A stretch of DNA of 64,000 nt from Flavobacteriales bacterium (lineage in GTDB: Bacteria > Bacteroidota > Bacteroidia > Flavobacteriales_F > PHOS-HE28). Position numbers and translations under genes: made by a program. This document shows positions 17,401 to 26,608 of the stretch, piece by piece. The notes beneath the pieces were generated by a model, which did no database searches, had not been told where the DNA came from, and was given only the letters and a program-made list of their open reading frames with translations. Positions within the stretch are counted from its first letter, which is position 1. Each line of letters opens with the position of its first letter. The DNA is taken from NCBI GenBank assembly GCA_016710015.1, contig JADJLR010000001.1, forward strand, positions 62,001 through 126,000. The letters run 5' to 3'.

Positions 17401-18222
17401 TCACCAGTCGAACGCGTCCTTCGCCTCTGGTCGCAATTGATCCAGGATCTCATAGAGGAACACATAGACCGCCACGGCACCGAGGTCGTCCAGCTCCCGA
17501 TCCACATGTGAGCTGCACCTTGCAAAGATGAATTGGAGACCATCCGGCTCCAGCAACAGGTCTTCGATGTACGGCTTACCTACCGGACGTTCGTCCAAAC
17601 AGGATCGATACAGATCGATCGTTCGCTTGGCTTCTATCGTTGCATCACCTGCGGCTTCCAGAGATCCGACGTGATGTTCGATGATCTTGCGCCAACGTTG
17701 ATCGATCATGGCGTTGACCGCCGCTTCATCCTCCGTCTTGAATAGACCAACCGGGTCCAGCCGCATACCGGTTCGCACATCGAAGAGGAAATGCTGATCG
17801 AAGTCTTCGCAATACGCGCCGCAGAATTCACCGGTGAATTGGACAGTGAATACGCCCGCCGAAGTACGCACACCGGACCATTCCAACAAAGGGATCCGCG
17901 CCATGCCATTCCCGGTATCCTCACCCCACAAGGCACTGAGTGGATCCTTTGCGACATGCAAGTCCTCCCCCAAGAAGTCGATCATGAGCGTACGGTTGAT
18001 GCGTTCGCTGATCGCCTCATCACCCACCACACGAATGGAGGGGAAGGTGTATGCCGTTCGCTGTCCCCAGGGTTGCGTGGCATGAAGGGTGTCAACGACC
18101 ACGGTTTGCGCCGGTGCGATCACAGTAAGGAACACCAGGAATACGGCGCCTAGCAGGTTCCAATTCCATGAAGGATCGATGGATCCGATCCACCGGACTG
18201 TGGGAATAGCGGTCTTGGTCAT
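17401..18222 (-). CDS. secreted or membrane-anchored protein of unknown function
   Basis: The 273-residue protein has an N-terminal hydrophobic segment (LLGAVFLVFLTVIAPAQ) and a periplasmic-type remainder. The layout (N-terminal beta domain, then FLFDVRTGMRLDPVGLF and a helical tail) resembles DUF3298/RsiV-like proteins, but I cannot make that assignment firmly. Four Cys residues in the mature part (FCGAYC, then SCLDE and ARCSS) could form disulfides. A -7-like box TACCTTCG lies 5 bases before its ATG, so it is probably transcribed alone with almost no leader. Confidence 0.6.
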   Translation of the reverse strand: MTKTAIPTVRWIGSIDPSWNWNLLGAVFLVFLTVIAPAQTVVVDTLHATQPWGQRTAYTFPSIRVVGDEAISERINRTLMIDFLGEDLHVAKDPLSALWGEDTGNGMARIPLLEWSGVRTSAGVFTVQFTGEFCGAYCEDFDQHFLFDVRTGMRLDPVGLFKTEDEAAVNAMIDQRWRKIIEHHVGSLEAAGDATIEAKRTIDLYRSCLDERPVGKPYIEDLLLEPDGLQFIFARCSSHVDRELDDLGAVAVYVFLYEILDQLRPEAKDAFDW

Positions 18223-18227
18223 GCGTT

Positions 18228-18235
18228 CGAAGGTA
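18228..18235 (-). promoter_or_regulatory. candidate -7 box, near-leaderless
   Basis: TACCTTCG (minus strand) fits TAnnTTTG at 7 of 8 positions and is only 5 bases upstream of the ATG at 18222. The transcript would start at or next to the start codon. Confidence 0.45.
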
Positions 18236-18378
18236 GTTTACCTCATCACGGAGATGAACATTCCTAGGGTATCGAGTTGGCTGCGAAACCGCGACCGCTG
18301 CTGTATATGCAAGGATCATCCACCCGAAAGCCTAGAGCGCGTTCTCCTCTCCAGTGAGCCCCCGATCCTCCTGCGTAG

Positions 18379-18386
18379 TAGCTTCG
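18379..18386 (+). promoter_or_regulatory. candidate -7 box of the first T9SS cargo gene
   Basis: TAGCTTCG fits TAnnTTTG at 7 of 8 positions, 45 bases upstream of the ATG at 18432. It is the only such match noticed in the gap. Confidence 0.35.
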
Positions 18387-18431
18387 AGCAGCACTTCGGC
18401 CTCGCGACACGTCCTTGAACAAACCACGAAC

Positions 18432-20114
18432 ATGCGCCTAACCCTCATCACCAGTGTGCTGCTCTTTGCCATACATGGGACCGGCAAGGCGCAATTCATC
18501 GAGGTTGCTGATCAGCGGAGCAGCGACACCTTTTACGGAACGATCATTCCGGTCGGTTCCAACTACGCTATCGCGGCACGTGGCAATTCTGCCTGGAATG
18601 AATACGGCCCTGGACATTTCGTGGCCGCTTTGGATACCGCAGGAACCGAACAGTGGCATTTGAGCACCTTGTTCAGCACGACCTCTTCGTGGAATGACGG
18701 CGTGAATGGGGAAATGATCGCATCACCCAACGGAGGTCTGTACCTATTGGGGCCACACGATCTGTGCGACACTTTCGGGGACCTGCATCTGCTGGAGGTG
18801 GACACCAATGGGAACATTCTTTTCCAGCAGGTGATCGAAGTGTCTGAAGTTGACTCCCCAGACCGAATGGCAACATACCCTGCTACGCACATGGCCCTTC
18901 TGGGCTGGACTACAGCGTCGATCACCGACCAACTCGGGAATGTCATGGATACGTGGACCTATCCGTTCTTCAGTAACTGGTCGAACCGCGTGACGGGCAT
19001 TTGGGCCGCCGACTCCACCTTGCTACTGGCAACAGGCGATCGACTCTTTCTCACTGACATGAACGGGATCGCATTGGACTCGCTGTTGATCGATGAAGCG
19101 GTATTGGACATGACGAAGTACGGTGAGGACATCCTCCTGCTCACTTCGACCCATTTGTATCGTTTGAACAATGACCTCCTGATCATCTCCACCGCTGATT
19201 ATTCGGCGTCCCTTGGGCTGAGAGCCTTCGTTGATGGAGACGAACAAGGCTATTTCCGGACCCAAGAGACCCTGTTCCTTTGGGATGAAGCTGGCACCAT
19301 CGAAGTGGTCTTTGTGCCTGAGCTTCTGTCCGGCCAAGAGATCACTGGAATGCTCGTGCGTGATGGACTCCTCGTGACCTCCAGTACGCTCACAGAACAC
19401 GGCATGCGAACCGGTCTCTTCCGGACCTATTCCCTTGCTGGCATGACCACCTCGTATGATCTGGACATTGCGCTGGTAAATGTGGTGATTGACAGCAACT
19501 GGTTCGTGGTGCTGCCGCAGAACCCGTCGATCAGTAGCCTTTACGCGGATCTGCGCGTCACGCTCCGGAATATGGGCACCGAACCGATCGGATCCGTTGT
19601 CCTTTCACACCGCACCGGCATCCCTGTGGAGCTTTGTGGTCTGCCATCCACAAGGATCGCCCTCGAAGACCTGGCCTTGATGCCCGGTGAGAGCCGTGAG
19701 GTCTCCATTGATGATCTATTGTTGGATATGAGGTACTATTCAAGCAGCTCCCCGGATATCGATATCGATGTCTGCCTGATCCCACAGAGCCCGAATTCCT
19801 TGGTCGACCGGTCTCCAACGAATAACATCGCATGCGCAGCCTTATTCGTGCCAGTGGGGCTCAACGACCGCGTCACCGATGGGCAATTCGCCATCTACCC
19901 CAACGCCTTTACCGATCGGATAACCATCCAGTCCCCTTCGAAAAGCCCATTGACCATCCGCTTGTATGACGGGTTGGGGCGTGTTGTGTACAGCGAACGC
20001 ATGCGCGGAAGCGGAACCATGGCCTTGCCCGCGCTTGCCAATGGATCCTATGTGATCGAGGCGACGGATGGCGTGCGGCAGTGGCGGCAGACCTTGATGA
20101 GGGTGGATCAGTAA
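18432..20114 (+). CDS. T9SS-sorted secreted protein, tandem paralogue 1
   Basis: The 560-residue protein has a signal peptide (LITSVLLFAIHGTGKAQ) and a long beta-rich body with propeller-like repeats. A type IX sorting domain of about 80 residues begins at FAIYPNAFTDRITI and ends with GSYVIEATDG. It is probably exported through T9SS and held at the cell surface or released. It is clearly related to the next gene: both mature proteins start QF(I/L)EVADQR. The start at 18432 is chosen because the longer frame from 18354 lacks a signal peptide. The function of the body is unknown. Confidence 0.8.
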   Translation: MRLTLITSVLLFAIHGTGKAQFIEVADQRSSDTFYGTIIPVGSNYAIAARGNSAWNEYGPGHFVAALDTAGTEQWHLSTLFSTTSSWNDGVNGEMIASPNGGLYLLGPHDLCDTFGDLHLLEVDTNGNILFQQVIEVSEVDSPDRMATYPATHMALLGWTTASITDQLGNVMDTWTYPFFSNWSNRVTGIWAADSTLLLATGDRLFLTDMNGIALDSLLIDEAVLDMTKYGEDILLLTSTHLYRLNNDLLIISTADYSASLGLRAFVDGDEQGYFRTQETLFLWDEAGTIEVVFVPELLSGQEITGMLVRDGLLVTSSTLTEHGMRTGLFRTYSLAGMTTSYDLDIALVNVVIDSNWFVVLPQNPSISSLYADLRVTLRNMGTEPIGSVVLSHRTGIPVELCGLPSTRIALEDLALMPGESREVSIDDLLLDMRYYSSSSPDIDIDVCLIPQSPNSLVDRSPTNNIACAALFVPVGLNDRVTDGQFAIYPNAFTDRITIQSPSKSPLTIRLYDGLGRVVYSERMRGSGTMALPALANGSYVIEATDGVRQWRQTLMRVDQ

Positions 20115-20198
20115 CTCGGACATTTTCCGTCTTTAGAGGTATCCTATCTAAAAGCAGCGGTTCCACGGTATCCTTCGTCTTCCTATAAACCACCTGAC

Positions 20199-21884
20199 AT
20201 GCGACAAACCCTACTCTTCGCGTCGGCGCTCCTGCTGCATTGTGCAGCCCAATGCCAATTTCTTGAGGTGGCGGACCAGCGAACCGATCGGGTGCAATAC
20301 GCCGACATAGCGCCGCTCGGAGCAGACAGTTGGGCGATCCTGGGTTGGGCCGACCGCGACTTCGCTTTGGGTATCGGAGGCAATTTCGTGTGCACACGGA
20401 ACGTGAATGGTCAACTCTTGTGGAACACCGAGATCTCGGTCGTGACCTCCTATTTCGACCTTTTCGAAAAGAATGCCGACATGGAAGTTTTCAGCGACAG
20501 CATCATCCTTGTTGCAGGGCGATGGGACCAATGCGACATAATGGGCCAGGAAAGTGCGGTGGCCCTTTTGAATGCTGCGGGCCAGGTGGAATGGGAGACC
20601 GTTTTGTTCACGGAGGATGCAGCACTCCGAATGGTCGCTGAGGGCCCGGCTTCGATGTATGCGGTCGCTTCCAATGAGCGCGTGTATCTGTTGGACCTAG
20701 CGGGCGATAGTGCGACCAGTTGGGTACCGGATCTGGCTCCCATCAAAGACCTGGTTTGGGAAACCGACACCACGTTGCTTCTGCTGAGTGATACAATGCT
20801 ATCGCGATACGATCACCAAGGCACCCTGTTGGCAACACATTCGTTCAATGGAACTGGCAAAGCCTTGATGTACCACAATGGCTTAGCACTTGTTCTAACG
20901 GCCGATTCCATCCTTGCCCTTGATCTGAATACCTCGCACGTTGCATACGCGCTCGATACCTATCCCGGAACACCGATCCGGTCGATCATTACGAATGAAG
21001 GCCCGAAGATCCTGACATCACAGGCATTGATCGACTTTGTGGACAATGCTGGACCAGCGGACTACTTGGAATTCGAACTACTCCTCGACCAATCCCTTCG
21101 GGATGCGGCTTGGTCCAATGGGACGGCGTATACGGTAAGCTATGTCACTTCCATTGGTAGTCGTTCTGGACTGATGCGTACGTACACTGCGGATGGGACG
21201 AGCACGAGTGATGCGGACGTTTCGATCGCTGTACAAGTGGACTCTTCTTGGTTCCAACCGAGGATCGGACCCGGGCCGAGCAACATCTACGATATCCTCG
21301 TTTCGGCCAGTGCGATCGTGACCAACAACGGATCGACCGTGGTGGATGACCTACTGGTATTCATGCAAGCGCCGGGCACCGTGACGTACTGCAACACGGC
21401 GGCCTACAACCTCACGTTCAGTGAACTTGGACTAGAGCCGGGAAGTACGATCGTACTCCCATTCGAACCACATCTCTGGCTGATCCTGGCATCGGAGCCC
21501 GGTGAAGCATACAACTCAATGGTGTGTATCACTGCACTAAGTCCGAACAACAAGGTGGATCGCGTTCCATCAGACAATAGCAGTTGTGAACCTTTTTCTA
21601 TCACGAATACGGTCGGGATCGATGACCAAAAGACGGAACCACGGATCGCCGTCTACCCCAACCCCTTCACCGATCGCATGGTCTTGGAGCTTCAAGGATC
21701 GACAAGCAGGGTCGATGTTCAACTCTTCGACCTGCAAAGTAGATTGGTCCATTCAGCATCATTCGACGGCGTTCAACGCACCGTGATGATGGAACTACCC
21801 GATATCACGGAAGGGACGTACGTACTCCAATTGCGGAGTGGTGATGTGGTGCGCACACAGCGCGTGGTGCGATCGGCCAAGTGA
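20199..21884 (+). CDS. T9SS-sorted secreted protein, tandem paralogue 2
   Basis: The 561-residue protein has the same plan as its upstream neighbour: signal peptide (LLFASALLLHCAAQCQ), mature start FLEVADQRTD, a beta-rich body and a C-terminal sorting domain from IAVYPNPFTDRMVL to GTYVLQLRSGD. The two genes are 84 bases apart in the same direction and look like a tandem duplication that has diverged. The body function is unknown. Its 3' end borders the decayed recombinase and the AT-rich island. Confidence 0.8.
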   Translation: MRQTLLFASALLLHCAAQCQFLEVADQRTDRVQYADIAPLGADSWAILGWADRDFALGIGGNFVCTRNVNGQLLWNTEISVVTSYFDLFEKNADMEVFSDSIILVAGRWDQCDIMGQESAVALLNAAGQVEWETVLFTEDAALRMVAEGPASMYAVASNERVYLLDLAGDSATSWVPDLAPIKDLVWETDTTLLLLSDTMLSRYDHQGTLLATHSFNGTGKALMYHNGLALVLTADSILALDLNTSHVAYALDTYPGTPIRSIITNEGPKILTSQALIDFVDNAGPADYLEFELLLDQSLRDAAWSNGTAYTVSYVTSIGSRSGLMRTYTADGTSTSDADVSIAVQVDSSWFQPRIGPGPSNIYDILVSASAIVTNNGSTVVDDLLVFMQAPGTVTYCNTAAYNLTFSELGLEPGSTIVLPFEPHLWLILASEPGEAYNSMVCITALSPNNKVDRVPSDNSSCEPFSITNTVGIDDQKTEPRIAVYPNPFTDRMVLELQGSTSRVDVQLFDLQSRLVHSASFDGVQRTVMMELPDITEGTYVLQLRSGDVVRTQRVVRSAK

Positions 21885-21939
21885 ACTCCTAACCTCCGAA
21901 GAGGACATCCCTCACTCGCCGATCCCCACGCGAGGTGAT

Positions 21940-22128
21940 CAGTATTCCTTTGCCACTCCCCTCTTGGAGAAAGGCACCGCTCTGTGCTATATTCAAACCC
22001 AGTTGGGCCATAGCACCTGCCGAGCCATCTGGTTATCCACCCATGTCAGCACCAAATCGATCGATAAGACAGAAGCCCTCTGGACTCCTGGATCGGTGCT
22101 CAGGAATTGGACTTTACCTGCCGAATAG
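21940..22128 (+). pseudogene. C-terminal remnant of a tyrosine recombinase/integrase
   Basis: One frame reads YSFATPLLEKGTALCYIQ, then LGHST and THVSTKSIDK. This is the C-terminal catalytic region of Bacteroidota tyrosine recombinases (HSFATHLLEKGTDLRYIQ, LGHSS, IYTHVSTKSI). The remnant is degraded: HSFATH reads YSFATP, the IYTHV Tyr is replaced by Ser (LSTHV), and nothing upstream of this segment is left. It cannot be an active enzyme. It sits directly before the AT-rich gene and marks past integration activity. Confidence 0.75.
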
Positions 22129-22470
22129 TGAAACAAAGACCCACTCCCACTTTTGGCTGGATAGAATTAAACCCAACAGTGGGTACAGTCGACAAGATGG
22201 CGGTAATTAAACCTTTACAGCTAGAAGTAATCCAACGGGTACCTCGAACGTCCCGTTGAACAGCGGGAGGCACAAGTGCTTATCGTTCTGGGCAGACAAA
22301 GCACGACGATAGGAAATTACCCATAGATATCTGACTGAGGCGCAACGCCGGATGACCAAACGAGAAGTGCTTGCACGACTTCGCCTTCGCGTAGCAGCTT
22401 CGGCGTATCGAGGAGGGTCGGCCCGTGGTCCTATGCCGCCGGAGTGAAGTACTTCGAGATACCCTAAAGC
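22129..22470. other. non-coding gap downstream of the integrase remnant
   Basis: This gap of about 340 bases has no convincing gene. It contains a simple inverted pair caacggg/cccgttg (22233-22239 and 22252-22258) directly joined to GTTGAAC (22255-22261), and a second stretch of inverted cttcg/cgaag-like motifs near 22380-22430. I found no clear promoter for the gene starting at 22471. Confidence 0.5.
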
Positions 22471-23940
22471 ATGAACCGAAAAATGAAATCTTCCACCGTC
22501 ACAATTCTCTGCATAGCTTGTGCATTGGCTAGTTACTCCCAGATCACCTACCCTATTGTTGATACTGATGTTTCTGATTTTTACAATAATTCAACAATTA
22601 TTTCGACACCAAGTATCGGCAGTCCATTTTATGGTCAAGATGCAACCTACAATGGCAATCAGCCTTCGTACACAAATAATGGAGATGGCACCGTTACAGA
22701 TAACGTCACAGGATTGACATGGCTTAAAAGTATGGGAGGTAAGATCTCCTACCATGATGCTGTCATAAAAGCAGATACAATGACTTCAGGCGGTCATACC
22801 GATTGGCGTATTCCAACAATTAAAGAACTATACTCATTAGCCCTTTTCACAGGAAGATGTTTTGGCGACCTTGCAGTGGATAAGTTCATTGATACAACCT
22901 ATTTTGACCAGCCCATTGGAGATGTTACTATCGGAGAGCGGGAAATAGATGGGCAAGTTTGGTCTAATACGCATTATGTAAGCCATATAATGTTGGGTGA
23001 TACTGCGATTTTCGGATACAATTTTATTGATGGAAGACTAAAAGGCTACCCAAAATATTCACCAATGAACGGAACTCCTAATAAGTTCTACTTTAGAATG
23101 GTTAGAGGCAATACATCATACGGGACAAATAGTTTCATTGATAATGGAGATGGAACAATAACAGATAATGCTACGGGTCTAATGTGGCAACAATCAGATA
23201 ATGGAACCACCTATAACTGGGAAAACGCTTTGTCATATGCGGAGAATTTAACACTAACAGATCATAGCGATTGGCGTTTGCCTAATGCAAAAGAGTTACA
23301 AAGTATTGTCGATTACACAAGAAGCCCTGGTGCAACTTCATCTCCTGCAATAGATCCACTATTTTATTGCACTCCTATAACAGACCCTAATGGTAACTCA
23401 GGTCAATATGGTTACTATTGGAGCAGCTCACCACTTCAAGATGGACCAAATCCTTATTCTGATGCGGTCTATTTCTGTTTCGGAAAAGCACAGGGTCTAA
23501 TGGAACTTCCACCGAACTCTGGTAACTTACAATTGCTGGACGTGCATGGAGCAGGTGCCCAGCGAAACGACCCTAAAACAGGTGATCCGGCTGATTTTCC
23601 AAATTACTTTGGTCCTCAGGGAGATGTACGCTACGCGTACAATTTCATTAGATGCGTGCGCAATACGAGCACTCCTACCTCAATTAAGGGAACTGATCTA
23701 GGAGAAAGAATTCGTATCTATCCAAATCCAGCTGCTTCATGTTTTAGAGTGGATATATCTCCAGAAATTGAGTTGACTGAACTTGAATTGTCTGATCTAC
23801 AAGGCAAGCTCGTTCAGTCCATACATGCTTCGAATGAAAAGGAGATACTTATCGATGTTTCAACAGTGAAAAGTGGTACTTATTTGCTAACTATTCATTC
23901 AACTGAAGGAAGTGATTCAAGAACAATTATTGTAAAATAG
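22471..23940 (+). CDS. DUF1566 (Lcl-type) repeat protein with T9SS sorting domain, AT-rich
   Basis: The 489-residue protein has a signal peptide, two DUF1566/Lcl-type repeats and a C-terminal T9SS domain (IRIYPNPAASCFRV to GTYLLTIHSTEG). The repeats are marked by NNGDGTVTDNVTGLTW, HTDWRIPTIKELYSL and DNGDGTITDNATGLMW, HSDWRLPNAKELQSI. It should be a surface or secreted protein; DUF1566 domains resemble carbohydrate-binding C-type-lectin-like folds, but the ligand is unknown. Base use is strikingly different from every other gene here: lines I counted run about 32-42% GC and A/T-ending codons dominate. It lies between an integrase remnant and an attC-like structure, suggesting horizontal acquisition. 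Confidence 0.85.
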   Translation: MNRKMKSSTVTILCIACALASYSQITYPIVDTDVSDFYNNSTIISTPSIGSPFYGQDATYNGNQPSYTNNGDGTVTDNVTGLTWLKSMGGKISYHDAVIKADTMTSGGHTDWRIPTIKELYSLALFTGRCFGDLAVDKFIDTTYFDQPIGDVTIGEREIDGQVWSNTHYVSHIMLGDTAIFGYNFIDGRLKGYPKYSPMNGTPNKFYFRMVRGNTSYGTNSFIDNGDGTITDNATGLMWQQSDNGTTYNWENALSYAENLTLTDHSDWRLPNAKELQSIVDYTRSPGATSSPAIDPLFYCTPITDPNGNSGQYGYYWSSSPLQDGPNPYSDAVYFCFGKAQGLMELPPNSGNLQLLDVHGAGAQRNDPKTGDPADFPNYFGPQGDVRYAYNFIRCVRNTSTPTSIKGTDLGERIRIYPNPAASCFRVDISPEIELTELELSDLQGKLVQSIHASNEKEILIDVSTVKSGTYLLTIHSTEGSDSRTIIVK

Positions 23941-23947
23941 GAGCTAC

Positions 23948-24001
23948 CGCCAACAAATAGTGCTACTCTCCGAGATACGCCGCGTACACTAACCGTTGAA
24001 C
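23948..24001 (+). repeat. attC-like recombination site after the DUF1566 gene
   Basis: Beginning 7 bases after the stop codon, CAAC (23951-23954) pairs with GTTG (23995-23998) as R boxes. Next come 3 unpaired bases on each side. TAGTGCTAC (23958-23966) then pairs with GTACACTA (23984-23991) as L boxes with one extra base in the first arm. R' reads GTTGAAC, fitting the GTTRRRY core. Two arm pairs, an unpaired spacer and one extrahelical base are the layout of integron attC sites. The R'' core CGCCAAC departs from RYYYAAC at its first two bases, so the assignment is tentative. Confidence 0.5.
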
Positions 24002-24153
24002 GCCCTTCCGCCCAACCCGCGCCATCCTTTCCCACGCGAAACAGCACGAACATCGAATTGCCACGCTACTCGGTGGCAACACGCCTGTACACGCGCCTCA
24101 CGAGCTCTCCGGGGTCCATCCTCAAGCCGACCTACAAGTCCGCCTCATCGCAT

Positions 24154-24187
24154 GAAGAAAGGCGGCCCCATCGGACCGCCTTTCTTC
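24154..24187. terminator. hairpin terminator of katG
   Basis: The arms gaagaaaggcgg (24154-24165) and ccgcctttcttc (24176-24187) pair perfectly over 12 bp around a 10-base loop, 16 bases beyond the katG stop. The stem ends in an A/T-rich section on both sides, so it can work in either direction. Confidence 0.75.
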
Positions 24188-24203
24188 ATTTCGTCAAGTT
24201 GGA

Positions 24204-26471
24204 TCACTTCACACCGAAGCGGTCCAGATCCATCACCTTCACCCAAGCCCTCACGAAGTCCTTCATGAACTTCTCTTTCGCATCGCTTTGGGCGTATACC
24301 TCGGCAATGGCCCGAAGCTGTGAATTCGAACCGAAGACCAGATCCACACGGGTGCCGGTCCATTTGACAGTGCCGCTCTTGCGGTCTCGGCCTTCATAGG
24401 TGCCAGTGGAGCCATTCGTCAGAGGCTTCCAGATCACGCCCATGTCCAGCAGGTTCGTGAAGAAATCGTTGGTGAGCGTTCCGGGCCTGGTGGTGAAAAC
24501 CCCATGCATGGAGGCACCGCTGTTCGCGCCCAGTACTCGTAGACCACCAACAAGCACCGTCATTTCCGGTGCGCTCAGGGTGAGCAGTTGGGCGCGGTCC
24601 AGCAGCATTTCCTCTGCGCTAACGCGGTAGTTCTTCTTCTGGTAGTTTCGGAATCCTTCGGCCTCCGGCTCCATCACAGAGAAGCTGTCCACGTCGGTCT
24701 GCTCTTGGCTGGCATCCATGCGGCCCGGTGTGAAGGGGACCGCTACATCGTTTCCGGCATCCTTCGCGGCCTTTTCAATGGCGACACATCCGCCTAGGAC
24801 GATCAGGTCGGCCAACGAGACCTTCTTTCCATCCTTGGCTGAAGCATTGAAGTCTTTCTGGATGGCTTCCAACGCGGAGAGGGCCTTACCGAGATCAGCG
24901 GGATCGTTCACCGCCCAGAACTTCTGTGGTGCCAAACGGATGCGAGCACCATTCGCGCCGCCCCGTTTGTCACTTCCCCGGAAGGTGCTGGCCGAAGCCC
25001 ATGCGGTGGAGACCAATTGCGGAACACCGATACCCGATGCCAGGATATTGGACTTCAGTGCAGCGATGTCCTTCGCGTCGATCAACTTGTGATCCACGGC
25101 CGGGATGGGATCCTGCCAAAGGAGGTCCTCCTCGGGCACTTCCGGTCCGAGGTAGAGTGCCTTCGGTCCCATATCGCGGTGGGTGAGTTTGAACCAAGCG
25201 CGGGCAAAGGCATCCGCGAAGGCATCGGGGTCCTTGTGGAAACGGCGCGAGATCTTTTCGTAGATCGGATCGAAGCGTAAGGCGAGATCGGCCGTGGTCA
25301 TCATGGGCGGATGCTTCTTGTTCGGGTCGTGCGCATCGGGGATCATGTGCTCGGGCTTCACGTCCTTCGCTACCCATTGGTGCGCACCTGCGGGGCTCTT
25401 GGTCAATTCCCACTCGTAGCCGAAGAGCGTGTCGAAGTAGCCGTTGTCCCACGTCGTGGGATTCGGTTTCCAAGCACCTTCCAAGCCACTGGTGATGGTA
25501 TCACCACCCTTGCCACTGCCGTAGGTACTGATCCAGCCGAAGCCTTGTGCTTCCAATGGAGCAGCTTCCGGTTCCGGACCGACCAGCGCGGCATCTCCGG
25601 CACCGTGCATCTTTCCGAAGGTGTGACCACCAGCTGTGAGGGCCACGGTCTCTTCGTCGTTCATGGCCATGCGTTTGAATGTCTCACGCACATCGCGGCC
25701 ACTGGCCAAGGGATCAGGGTTGCCGTCCGGGCCTTGCGGGTTCACATAGATCAGGCCCATTTGCACGGCAGCGAGCGGGTTCTCGAGAACACGTTCGCCA
25801 GAGTAGCGGCTATTCGGCTTGTCGCTGGTGGCGAGCCACTCGTATTCCGCGCCCCAGTAGATGTCCTCTTCGGACTGCCAGATATCGGTACGGCCACCAC
25901 CGAAACCAAAGGTCTTGAAGCCCATGCTCTCCATGGCAACGTTGCCGGCGAGCACGAAGAGATCCGCCCAGGACACGCTGTTGCCGTATTTCTGTTTGAC
26001 GGGCCACAGCAAGCGTCGCGCCTTGTCCAAGTTGCCATTGTCCGGCCAGCTGTTCACCGGAGCGAAACGTTGGTTGCCAGTGCCAGCCCCTCCACGACCA
26101 TCGGCCGTGCGGTAGGTGCCTGCAATGTGCCAGGTCATGCGTACGAACAGTCCACCATAGTGTCCCCAGTCAGCGGGCCACCAGTCCTGCGAATCCGTCA
26201 TCACCTTGGTGAGGTCGGCCTTCAGCGCTTTGAAGTCGACCTTTTGGAAGGCTTCTGCATAATCGAAATCCGGCCCCAACGGATCGGATGCCGGCGCGTG
26301 CTGATGCAGGATGCCGATGTTCAATTGGTCCGGCCACCAATCTTGGTTCCTTGTACCACGACCGGCCACGGGGTTGCGCATGGCACCGTGCATGACGGGG
26401 CATTTACCGGCCGATCCAGGATCGGTGCTTGTTGGTGCTTGTTCGCCTTTGGGTTTTCCGTTGTTCTCCAT
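24204..26471 (-). CDS. katG: catalase-peroxidase KatG
   Basis: The 755-residue protein is a full-length haem catalase-peroxidase that removes hydrogen peroxide. The distal site RMTWHIAGTYR carries the Arg, Trp and His. LIYVNPQGPDG supplies the Tyr and RMAMND the Met of the Trp-Tyr-Met adduct. The proximal haem ligand is the His in TAGGHTFGKMHG. The C-terminal non-haem domain is present and complete. There is no signal peptide, so it is cytoplasmic. It appears to be transcribed alone, with a hairpin after the stop. Confidence 0.97.
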   Translation of the reverse strand: MENNGKPKGEQAPTSTDPGSAGKCPVMHGAMRNPVAGRGTRNQDWWPDQLNIGILHQHAPASDPLGPDFDYAEAFQKVDFKALKADLTKVMTDSQDWWPADWGHYGGLFVRMTWHIAGTYRTADGRGGAGTGNQRFAPVNSWPDNGNLDKARRLLWPVKQKYGNSVSWADLFVLAGNVAMESMGFKTFGFGGGRTDIWQSEEDIYWGAEYEWLATSDKPNSRYSGERVLENPLAAVQMGLIYVNPQGPDGNPDPLASGRDVRETFKRMAMNDEETVALTAGGHTFGKMHGAGDAALVGPEPEAAPLEAQGFGWISTYGSGKGGDTITSGLEGAWKPNPTTWDNGYFDTLFGYEWELTKSPAGAHQWVAKDVKPEHMIPDAHDPNKKHPPMMTTADLALRFDPIYEKISRRFHKDPDAFADAFARAWFKLTHRDMGPKALYLGPEVPEEDLLWQDPIPAVDHKLIDAKDIAALKSNILASGIGVPQLVSTAWASASTFRGSDKRGGANGARIRLAPQKFWAVNDPADLGKALSALEAIQKDFNASAKDGKKVSLADLIVLGGCVAIEKAAKDAGNDVAVPFTPGRMDASQEQTDVDSFSVMEPEAEGFRNYQKKNYRVSAEEMLLDRAQLLTLSAPEMTVLVGGLRVLGANSGASMHGVFTTRPGTLTNDFFTNLLDMGVIWKPLTNGSTGTYEGRDRKSGTVKWTGTRVDLVFGSNSQLRAIAEVYAQSDAKEKFMKDFVRAWVKVMDLDRFGVK

Positions 26472-26608
26472 GCTTTTCGTCTTGTTCGGTCCTTATCGTT
26501 CGTACAGGGTATCCTTCAAGGTTGCGTTCGTTCCGATCGCTTGCCGCTAAAAAGCCATCGACCGATCGGTGGTTCGATCCGGATGCCCGAAGATAATGGT
26601 GCCGCGAG

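Noticed and set aside
21838..22128. Open reading frame of 96 codons spanning the end of the T9SS gene and the gap
   Set aside because: Its first third is the shadow of the T9SS gene in another frame; only the later part shows homology (recombinase), so it is called a remnant and not a gene.
22230..22261. Second attC-like element (ATCCAAC ... GTTGAAC) upstream of the DUF1566 gene
   Set aside because: The whole element is only 32 bases with a simple 7-bp stem, lacks a spacer and separate L boxes, and is shorter than known attC sites. Only the GTTGAAC as a possible cassette border is kept as a hint.
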